64,000 nt of DNA from Actinomycetospora termitidis (lineage in GTDB: Bacteria > Actinomycetota > Actinomycetes > Mycobacteriales > Pseudonocardiaceae), in the NCBI RefSeq assembly GCF_030286555.1, contig NZ_JASVWF010000002.1:434001-498000 (forward strand). Direction: 5' to 3'. The stretch's first letter is position 1. Each line of letters begins with the position of its first letter. The translations under genes were made by a program, and so were the position numbers. The notes beneath the pieces are model-generated. The model was not told the DNA's origin and did no database searches. It was given only the letters and a program-made list of their open reading frames with translations. Of this stretch, positions 57,709-64,000 are shown one piece after another.

Positions 57709-58637
57709 GGTGCCACCGTCCGCGTGCGCTGGGTGCCGAGGTCGACGCCCGGGCCGGTGATGGAGCCGGTCATGAGGTCGCCGTCGCGCAGCAGTCGCCC
57801 GCGGGCCATGCCGTTGCCGGCCGGGCTGCCGGTCAGCACGAGGTCGCCCGGTCGCAGCGGCGTGACCTCCGAGGCCGCGGCGACGAGCGCCGCGACGTCG
57901 AAGAGCATGTCCTTGGTGGTCTCGTCCTGCATCACCTCGCCGTTGAGGTCGAGGCGGATGCGCAGGTCGGCCGGGTCGACGTCGCGGGCCGGGACCAACC
58001 ACGGGCCGAGCGGGGTGAAGCCGGGGCCGTTCTTGGCGCGGAACCAGTCGGTGCCGATCTCGGGCATGTCGCGGCGGAAGACGTGGTCGCGGGCGGTGAG
58101 GTCGTTGGCGATCGTGTAGGCGGCGACGTGGTCCAGGGCCTGTGCTCGCCCGACCCGGAACGCCTCGCGTCCGATGACGGCGGCGAGCTCGAGCTCCCAG
58201 TCGAACTGCTGCGTCCAGGCCGGGATCGTGACGTCGTCGTCGGGGCCGGTGACCGCGCTCGGCAGCCCGACGAACAGGTACGGCGTGCCCTCGGCGGCGC
58301 GGCGGTCCATCAGCTCCGCGACCTCGGCCCGGATCTCGTCGTCGGGACGCGTGCCGCGCTCGGCGTGGTGGGCGGCGGCGAGGTCGATGACGTGGGTGCG
58401 GTAGTTCGCGCCGGACTGCAGGATCTGTCCGGGCTCGACCGGCGCGTGCACGGCGAGCTCCGCGAGCGGCGTGCCGTCCTCGTCGGCGCGGGCGTCCAGC
58501 CCGGCCAGCGCGGTGTCCCAGTCGGCGAGCAGGTCCCGCGTGGTGGTACCGAGGTCGACGACGGTGCCGGCGTCGGTGACGAGGCCCGCGAACCGCCGGT
58601 CGTCCCCGGGGCGCGAGAACGTCCCCAGCCTGATCAT
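57705..58637 (-). CDS. Fumarylacetoacetate hydrolase family protein 2
   Basis: A 310-residue FAH-fold protein and the first gene of the operon. The metal-binding E-x-E is FDWELELAAVIG, with ANDLTARD, NGPGFTPLGPWLV and LTGSPAGNGMAR. ATG 58637 has TGGAGGG upstream. A near-perfect inverted repeat lies 17 bases before the start. The presence of two FAH enzymes suggests successive steps of ring-fission product processing. Confidence 0.87.
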   Translation of the reverse strand: MIRLGTFSRPGDDRRFAGLVTDAGTVVDLGTTTRDLLADWDTALAGLDARADEDGTPLAELAVHAPVEPGQILQSGANYRTHVIDLAAAHHAERGTRPDDEIRAEVAELMDRRAAEGTPYLFVGLPSAVTGPDDDVTIPAWTQQFDWELELAAVIGREAFRVGRAQALDHVAAYTIANDLTARDHVFRRDMPEIGTDWFRAKNGPGFTPLGPWLVPARDVDPADLRIRLDLNGEVMQDETTKDMLFDVAALVAAASEVTPLRPGDLVLTGSPAGNGMARGRLLRDGDLMTGSITGPGVDLGTQRTRTVAP

Positions 58638-58653
58638 GCGCCCTCCACGGTGA

Positions 58654-58677
58654 GAGTCGGTGTGGTGCACACGACTC
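58654..58677. promoter_or_regulatory. Near-palindrome before aromatic operon
   Basis: A 24-base near-palindrome with GAGTCG and CGACTC outer arms and GTGTG/CACAC inner arms. It sits 17 bases before the first gene of the catabolic operon and is a likely operator. Confidence 0.5.
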
Positions 58678-58752
58678 TGCGGGCGCGGCGCGGAGGCCGG
58701 AAGGCCGAACTGCTGATGGTGGGCATCGACGGGATCGATCCCCACCCGGACC

Positions 58753-60186
58753 TCAGTCGGAGCGCTCCGAGGAGCGGTGGTCGCGGTGCTGCCGGTCGTC
58801 GTCGGCGCCGCGATCCGCGTCCCGGCCGGAGTCGCCGTCGAGCCGGTCGACGAGGCGGCCGAGCAGCCCGGCTCGGTCGCCGTCGTCCCGGTCGGCGGCG
58901 TCCGCCCTGTCGTCAGCCCTCTCGTCGCGGTCGGTGACCTGCTCGTCGGACGACCGGTCGTCGCGAGCGGCCTCCCGGTCCGGACGGTGCCCGGTGCCGT
59001 CCCGTCGGTCGTCGTCGGCGGAGGGCGTGGGGGCCTCCGTGGTCTCCGGGGCCTCCGTCGTCTCCGGCGGCGACCAGGACGACGCACGGTGCGAGCCGGC
59101 GCGGCCACCGTGGGCGCTGCCCTCGTCGTCGGTCGCCGGGGTGACGCCGGTCCGACCGGCCGGGGCGCGGACCTCGCCGACGTCCCCGGTGCCATCCTCG
59201 TCGGACACGTCGTCGGAGCCGCTGCCGTCGGTGTCCTCACCGCCCGGCGGCGCCGGCCGGTCGGGCAGCAGCGGGACCCCGGGCACACCGGCGTCGCCCG
59301 CCACCACCGCGGCGCGGTGCCCGCCGTCGGACGCGGCCGAGCTCGCCATGGCACCCAGTCCGAGGCCCCCCGCCAGAACGGCGCACGCCGCCGCGACGAC
59401 GGCCGCACGCCGGGTGCGGGTCCCCGGGCGGAGCACGGTGCGTAGCCGGGACGACCGGGCGGGCCCGGCGCCGAGGCGGCGCAGCACCTCCTCGAGCCCG
59501 GGACGGGCCTCCGGGGACGCGCGGGTCATGTCGGTGAGCAGGGCCCGGACGTCCCGACGCACACCGTGGGCCGGGGACACCTCGGTGAGCAGCCGTCCGA
59601 GGGCGTACACGTCGGTGGCCGGGCCCGACCCGGCGGCACGGCCGTCCTGCTCCGGGGCGGGGAACGGCGGGGCCACGTCCAGGTCCGACCACCGGTCCAG
59701 CCACGGCAGCAGCCCGACGTCGGAGAAGGTCGCGCCGTGCGGCGACCACGAGATCGTGCTGGCGCCGAGCCCGCCGTGTCCCCGGCCCTGCCGGTGGAGG
59801 GGCAGCAGGGCGGTCGCGACGGCGACCCCCAGGTCCCGCACCCCGACCGCGGGCAGCCCGGCCGGCGGGGTGGTCTCGGCCAGGGTCGGCAGCTCCGGGT
59901 GGTGGGTGACGTAGAACAGCTGCCCGTGGTCCCGGCCGCCGTCGAACAGCTCGGCGGTGTCGGGCTCCCGGCCCTGCCACGACTGCTCCGGCAGTGCCAG
60001 GGTGTCCGACTCGTCCGCGCCGCCGTCGACGAGCGTGAGGCTCACCGAGCGCTGCAGCAGCTCGTCGTAGGCGCGGTGGGTGCAGCCACGTGACGTGGTC
60101 CGCAGAGCCGGCCCGAGCTGGTACCGCCCGGCGATCTCGCTGCGGTGCTCGCAGCACGTGGCACGGTCGGGCACGAGACTGGTCAC
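58753..60186 (-). CDS. Membrane-bound Ser/Thr pseudokinase
   Basis: A 477-residue protein. Residues 20-240 have a PknB-like fold but not the catalytic set. The region of the usual Lys (QRSVSLTLV, 46-54) has none. The HRDLKPxN loop reads HGGLGAST at 137-144. D156 of DVG survives, as does APEQ. A membrane helix (about 260-285) precedes an external, highly acidic Asp/Ser/Glu/Arg-rich tail of about 190 residues. It is probably a regulatory scaffold. GTG 60186 is the start. Confidence 0.8.
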   Translation of the reverse strand: MTSLVPDRATCCEHRSEIAGRYQLGPALRTTSRGCTHRAYDELLQRSVSLTLVDGGADESDTLALPEQSWQGREPDTAELFDGGRDHGQLFYVTHHPELPTLAETTPPAGLPAVGVRDLGVAVATALLPLHRQGRGHGGLGASTISWSPHGATFSDVGLLPWLDRWSDLDVAPPFPAPEQDGRAAGSGPATDVYALGRLLTEVSPAHGVRRDVRALLTDMTRASPEARPGLEEVLRRLGAGPARSSRLRTVLRPGTRTRRAAVVAAACAVLAGGLGLGAMASSAASDGGHRAAVVAGDAGVPGVPLLPDRPAPPGGEDTDGSGSDDVSDEDGTGDVGEVRAPAGRTGVTPATDDEGSAHGGRAGSHRASSWSPPETTEAPETTEAPTPSADDDRRDGTGHRPDREAARDDRSSDEQVTDRDERADDRADAADRDDGDRAGLLGRLVDRLDGDSGRDADRGADDDRQHRDHRSSERSD

Positions 60187-60352
60187 GGATTCCCCGTCCG
60201 GTCGAGGTCGGATGGGCGCTGGCCCGGCGGACGACGGCCGCGCTGATGGACCCGGGTCGGGGTTTGCCCACCCGACGAAGTTCCAATCACCCGATCGGGG
60301 CGCGCCGAGGTGCCCGATTCACCGGGCCCGCGGGCCGGGCACCCGCACCGTC

Positions 60353-61009
60353 ATGGCCGACACCGTCATCCTCGACGTCGACGGGACCCTGGTGGACTCG
60401 AACTACCAGCACGCTCTCGCCTGGTACCGGGCGTTCCGCCGCCACGACGTCACCGTCCCCGTCTGGCACCTGCACCGGGCGATCGGCATGGGCGGGGACC
60501 AGCTCGTCGCCCACGTGTCGAGCCAGGAGGTCGAGGACGCCCACGGCGACGACCTGCGCGCACAGCACTCCGAGGAGTTCGACGCCCTGATCGACGAGGT
60601 CGCGGCGTTCGCCGACACGCAGGCGCTGCTCTCCGGGCTGCGGGAGCAGGGCCTGCGCCTGGTCCTCGCGACGTCGGGCGGGAGCAAGCACGCCGAGCAC
60701 TTCCTCGACCTGATCGACGGGCGCTCGTACGCCGACGACGTCATCACCTCCGGCGACGTCGAGGCCAGCAAGCCCGCGCCGGATCTTATCGAGCTCGCCC
60801 TCGAGCGGGAGCACACGCGTGACGCGGTCCTCGTCGGCGACTCGGTGTGGGACGGGCAGGCCGGCGTGCGCGCCGGGGTGCCGTTCATCGCGGTCCGCAC
60901 CGGCGGCTTCTCCGACGACGAGCTCGTCGAGGCCGGGGCCGGGTACGTCGCGCACGACCTGTCGGAGCTGCTCGACCACGTGCGGCGCGAGGTCGCGAGC
61001 CCGCAGTAG
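60353..61009 (+). CDS. HAD superfamily phosphatase
   Basis: A 218-residue HAD hydrolase of the phosphoglycolate-phosphatase/beta-phosphoglucomutase-like type. The nucleophile motif DVDGT holds D8 and D10, the second motif is ATSGGS, the Lys motif is SKPAPD, and the acidic end is VGDSVWD. ATG 60353 is chosen by the conserved N terminus; upstream codons run into the divergent promoter region. Substrate unknown. Confidence 0.9.
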   Translation: MADTVILDVDGTLVDSNYQHALAWYRAFRRHDVTVPVWHLHRAIGMGGDQLVAHVSSQEVEDAHGDDLRAQHSEEFDALIDEVAAFADTQALLSGLREQGLRLVLATSGGSKHAEHFLDLIDGRSYADDVITSGDVEASKPAPDLIELALEREHTRDAVLVGDSVWDGQAGVRAGVPFIAVRTGGFSDDELVEAGAGYVAHDLSELLDHVRREVASPQ

Positions 61010-61076
61010 GGGCCGGATGCGGTATGCCTGTCCGATGCGCACCGGGGCGGGGTCACCGGAGGACCAGCGGGCGGGG

Positions 61077-61991
61077 GTGACCCGCCTGGTCAACCTCGAC
61101 CTGAACCTGTTGCTCTCGCTACGGGCACTGCTCGCCGAGCGCAACGTCACCCGGGCCGCGGCCGCGCTGGGCCTCTCCCAGCCCGCCGTCAGCGCCGCGC
61201 TGGCCCGGCTGCGCCGGCACTTCGGCGACGAGCTGCTGACCCGGGTCGGCAACCGCTACGAGCTGACCGCCCTGGCCGCCCTGCTGGTCGACCGCACCGA
61301 GACCGCCGTGGCCGGGATCGAACGGGTGTTCTCCGCGGCGCCGGACTTCGACCCCGCCGCCACGACCCGCGAGTTCACCCTGCTGGTCTCCGACTACGCG
61401 ACCAGCGTGCTCGGCGCGCCGCTGGCCGCGGCCTTCGCCGAGGCCGCCCCGGCCGCGCGCCTGCGCCTGTCTCCGCACCGCCCGGACGACATCGCGGGCG
61501 CCGTGGACCGCCTGCGCGTGGTCGACGGCCTCCTGGTGCCGCACGGGTTCGTCGACGACCTGCCCTACCTCGACCTCTATTCCGACCACTGGGTCGTCGC
61601 GGTCGCGACGACGAACTCCCGCGTGGGGGAGACGGTCACCCTCGACGACCTCGCCGCCCTGCCCTGGGTCACCGTCTACCACCGCCCGACGGCGTTCACC
61701 CCGGCGGCCCAGCAGCTGCGCGCGCACGGGATCGAGCCGCGCACGCAGGTCGTCGTGGAGTCCTTCCTGCCCATCCCGGACCTGATCGCGGGCACCGACC
61801 GGGTCGCGCTGCTGCAGGGCCGGCTCGCGGCGCGGCTCCGGCCCGACGACGGGGTGCGGGTGCTGCCCTGCCCGTTCAGCGCCTCGAAGCTGGTCGAGGC
61901 GATGTGGTGGCACCCGATGTACGACACCGACCCGGCGCACCGCTGGCTGCGGGCCCTGCTCGCCGAGGTGGGTGCGGGCCTCACCCCCTGA
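61077..61991 (+). CDS. LysR family regulator (NodD-like)
   Basis: A 304-residue LTTR. The winged helix reads NLDLNLLLSLRALLAERN then RAAAALGLSQPAVSAALARLR, a pattern of the NodD/aromatic branch. GTG 61077 is chosen by homology over upstream ATG codons. It converges with the C-glycoside cleavage gene with an 11-base overlap of coding ends, and is the likely controller of that locus or of the aromatic operon. Confidence 0.88.
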   Translation: MTRLVNLDLNLLLSLRALLAERNVTRAAAALGLSQPAVSAALARLRRHFGDELLTRVGNRYELTALAALLVDRTETAVAGIERVFSAAPDFDPAATTREFTLLVSDYATSVLGAPLAAAFAEAAPAARLRLSPHRPDDIAGAVDRLRVVDGLLVPHGFVDDLPYLDLYSDHWVVAVATTNSRVGETVTLDDLAALPWVTVYHRPTAFTPAAQQLRAHGIEPRTQVVVESFLPIPDLIAGTDRVALLQGRLAARLRPDDGVRVLPCPFSASKLVEAMWWHPMYDTDPAHRWLRALLAEVGAGLTP

Positions 61992-63276
61992 GCAGGCCGC
62001 GCAGCAGGGCGTGCTGCCGGCGGACCTGGTCGCGGCCGCGGTAGGGCTCGCGGCGGCCCTCGTACTCGCTGGAGAGCCAGCCGTCCCAGCCGGTGCGCCG
62101 CAGCACGTCGACGATCGGTTCCCAGGGGATGTGCAGGTCCCGCCCGGCGTCGTCGATCTCGAAGAACTTCGTCTGGATGAACGCGACGTCGTCGATCATC
62201 TCCTCGAGGTCGGACACCGGCACCGCCAGCGGTTCGAGGAACGCGGGCCGCTTGCCCTTCGCGAAGCCCTCGTGGCCGTCGTCCACGGGAACGGTCTGGA
62301 AGATTCCCGTGTCGACCATCAGCCGGAAGTGCTTGGAGCCGGTCCGCCGCATGAACTCCCGGTAGCCGTCGACGACGGGGTGGTGCAACGGGGTCGGGCT
62401 GTGGATCTCGGGGCAGATGACGACGTCGAGGTCCGCGGCCAGATCCAGCACCTTCTCGACGGCGGGTGCCCAGATCGGGTGCGGGTCCAGCTCGGCGGAG
62501 ACGACGCCGAACTTGGGCCGGAGGAAGCCGAAGCCGAGCCGGTGGGCCAGGCGGAGGTCCCGGGCGAGCTGCGCCGCGCCCTCGTCGACGGTGAGGTCGC
62601 GGTCGCGCCACATCGCCGTGTCGACCCAGGCCCCGAGGTTCGTCGGCACCAGGCCGTGGCGCTCGAGGCTGGCGTGCCAGGTGTCGATCCACGCCGACGA
62701 CGGCTCGGGGTAGCCCGGCACGTGGGCCTCCCCGAGGATCTCGATCCCGGTGGCGCCGAGGTCGGCGATGTCGGCCATCGCGTCCTCGAGCGTCATCGAG
62801 GTGAACATGTCCCCGGCGTAGCTGTAGAGGGACACGCCCAGCCGGGGCCCGGTGATCGGTGCGTCCGGCACGACGACCCGCACTCCCTCGGCCCGGAAGA
62901 CCGAGGGCTGGGCGAACGCCGGGATGTACGGCGCGCGGAGCCGGACGGCCACCGCCACCTGGTGCGGGCCGAGGCGCAGCCCGCCGGGACGCGGGACGGT
63001 GACGGTCGCGAGCTCGTCGGCGGCCCAGCGGACGTCGGTCGAGGCGCGGAGCTCGTCGAGGGTGAACGTGCGGCCCTGCAGGGTCCAGACGCCGGCCTCG
63101 GGCGGGAAGCTCTCGCCGTCGACGACGACCTCGACCCCCTCGACGAGGCTGCCCGCGATCCCGCGGTAGTTGGGCATCCGCAGGTCCATGCGGAAGCCGG
63201 TGACGGTCCCGTCGGCGGCGGCGACGTTGGCGAAGCCGCGGCGCTGGACGAGGTCGCGTTCGAGCACGGTGGTCAC
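61981..63276 (-). CDS. Fused C-glycoside deglycosidase (DUF6379 + TIM barrel)
   Basis: A 431-residue protein. Residues 1-135 match the DUF6379 beta-subunit of C-glycoside deglycosidases: YRGIAGSLVEGVEVVVDGE, FTLDEL, DVRW and VPRPGGLRLGPHQVAV. Residues 146-431 are the sugar-phosphate-isomerase-like alpha barrel, with metal-binding Glu of CPEIH, Asp of MVDTG and Glu of SSEYEG. In known systems alpha and beta are separate chains. GTG 63276 overlaps the oxidoreductase stop (GTGA). Confidence 0.85.
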   Translation of the reverse strand: MTTVLERDLVQRRGFANVAAADGTVTGFRMDLRMPNYRGIAGSLVEGVEVVVDGESFPPEAGVWTLQGRTFTLDELRASTDVRWAADELATVTVPRPGGLRLGPHQVAVAVRLRAPYIPAFAQPSVFRAEGVRVVVPDAPITGPRLGVSLYSYAGDMFTSMTLEDAMADIADLGATGIEILGEAHVPGYPEPSSAWIDTWHASLERHGLVPTNLGAWVDTAMWRDRDLTVDEGAAQLARDLRLAHRLGFGFLRPKFGVVSAELDPHPIWAPAVEKVLDLAADLDVVICPEIHSPTPLHHPVVDGYREFMRRTGSKHFRLMVDTGIFQTVPVDDGHEGFAKGKRPAFLEPLAVPVSDLEEMIDDVAFIQTKFFEIDDAGRDLHIPWEPIVDVLRRTGWDGWLSSEYEGRREPYRGRDQVRRQHALLRGLLRG

Positions 63277-64000
63277 GCTCCCTGGGCGGGTCGGGCACCG
63301 GTGAGGGTGCGGGTCAGGTCGGCGGCGATCGCGCGGGCGCCCGCGACGGCGAGCGCGAGCGCGGTGAGGGTGGGGTTGGCGGCGATCTCGGTGCCGATCA
63401 CGCCGTTGCCGGCGACGCGGAGGTGCTCGACTCCCCACACCTGCGACGTCGGGTCGCAGACGCTGGTCCCGTCGTCGGCGCGGCCGAGGCGCACCGTGCC
63501 CTGGTAGTGCAGCGAGGCGCCGGCGGACAACACGACCGGCGCGGGGTCCAGGGGCTCGCCGAGCGCGTGCGCGGCGCGGCGCACCGCGGCCGTCGCGGCC
63601 TCGGTCCGTTCCCGGTCGACCGCGGACAGCCCGTAGTGGATCGTCGGCGCGGGCAGGCCGTAGGCGTCGAGGTCACCCGCGTCGAAGGTCACGCGGTCCT
63701 CGGCGCGGACGTCCTTCGCGCAGAACCAGCCGAGGCCGACGATCGACCCCGGGGCCGCGTCCTGCGCCACGAACGGGATCGGCGAGGCGTCGAGCTGCAT
63801 CATCTGGCCGTGGAAGGGCTCGGAGCGGGTGTACGGCACCCAGCTCACGCCCGCGGACGCCGCGGCGGGCGGGCGTCCGGCCACGTCGCGCAACCGGACG
63901 GCGTACACGATCTGCGGCTGGTCGTTCAGGTACCGGCCCAGGGCGGCGGGCCGGACGCCGGAGGCCCACAGCAGCTGGGGGGTGCGCAGGGCGTCCGCCG
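63273..64000 (-). CDS. GMC oxidoreductase, C-terminal part (runs off window)
   Basis: The last 242 codons of a GMC/pyranose-oxidase-like flavoprotein that continues past the window end. The segment ALRTPQLLWASGVRP is the GMC substrate-loop signature. The C terminus contains SLHYQGT with the catalytic His and AANPTLT with the paired Asn. Enzymes of this type (CarA) oxidise the 3-hydroxyl of the sugar of C-glycosides before cleavage, and it is coupled directly to the fused deglycosidase. Confidence 0.85.
   Translation of the reverse strand, partial: ADALRTPQLLWASGVRPAALGRYLNDQPQIVYAVRLRDVAGRPPAAASAGVSWVPYTRSEPFHGQMMQLDASPIPFVAQDAAPGSIVGLGWFCAKDVRAEDRVTFDAGDLDAYGLPAPTIHYGLSAVDRERTEAATAAVRRAAHALGEPLDPAPVVLSAGASLHYQGTVRLGRADDGTSVCDPTSQVWGVEHLRVAGNGVIGTEIAANPTLTALALAVAGARAIAADLTRTLTGARPAQGA

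Noticed and set aside
61017-61076. Upstream ATG starts for the LysR at 61.1 kb
   Set aside because: They would add up to 20 residues not found in LysR proteins, which begin just before NLDLNLL. GTG 61077 fits.

Overview
This is chromosomal DNA of a very GC-rich actinobacterium. GTG starts, TANNNT -10 boxes placed right before start codons, 4-base stop/start overlaps and an actinobacterial gene order all fit. The order rimP-nusA-ylxR-infB-(DUF503)-rbfA-dinF, then truB-ribF-rpsO-pnp-pitrilysin-dapB, then thyX-rnj parallels Mycobacterium tuberculosis. Together with the catabolic accessory genes this suggests Pseudonocardiales (Pseudonocardia or a relative). That placement is inference. No rRNA, tRNA, CRISPR array, transposase or integrase was found.

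Layout. 0.1-6.2 kb: zinc alcohol dehydrogenase, MenJ-like geranylgeranyl reductase with YjbQ, an SDR, a single-pass membrane protein, and a DUF4439/Tat-lipoprotein pair divergent from rimP. 6.3-22.9 kb: the translation and RNA core (rimP, nusA, ylxR, infB, DUF503, rbfA, MATE exporter, fabG-like SDR, truB, ribF, thpR, rpsO, pnp, pitrilysin protease, dapB). 22.9-27.6 kb: GNAT, beta-carbonic anhydrase with an MTHFR-like protein, a YcaQ-like protein and a sugar-nucleotide-type epimerase.

27.7-37.15 kb is the most unusual segment. Nine same-strand genes are joined by eight consecutive overlaps: inositol-phosphate-synthase-like, HD-like, Trm112-methyltransferase, Gfo/Idh oxidoreductase, zinc-ribbon metallo-beta-lactamase-like, YcaO, TIM-barrel isomerase, GT4 glycosyltransferase and PIG-L deacetylase. 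The first and last two genes echo mycothiol assembly (inositol phosphate, MshA, MshB). The YcaO has no precursor peptide beside it. I read this as an undescribed small-molecule pathway building a modified cyclitol glycoside.

37.2-52.6 kb: LysR divergent from sdhCAB, a DUF4097/ribbon-helix-helix pair, thyX, a TIGR03085 protein, SMI1/KNR4, RNase J, Nudix, a TetR/DUF1772 pair with two identical operators, a DUF574 methyltransferase, a PAP2-like protein, trans-aconitate methyltransferase and an MFS exporter. 52.6-58.6 kb: a minus-strand aromatic catabolic operon (two FAH hydrolases, cyclase-family hydrolase, FAD monooxygenase, extradiol dioxygenase, ACMSD-like amidohydrolase). 58.7-61.0 kb: a membrane pseudokinase and a HAD phosphatase. 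61.0-64.0 kb: a LysR regulator and a probable C-glycoside degradation locus in which the two deglycosidase subunits are fused, followed by a GMC oxidoreductase that runs off the window.

Cross-cutting signals are a perfect 35-base repeat at two catabolic loci 50 kb apart, a dispersed 15-mer TTCCCGACGRCGGGT with seven copies, long hairpins between convergent genes, and several probable leaderless promoters.
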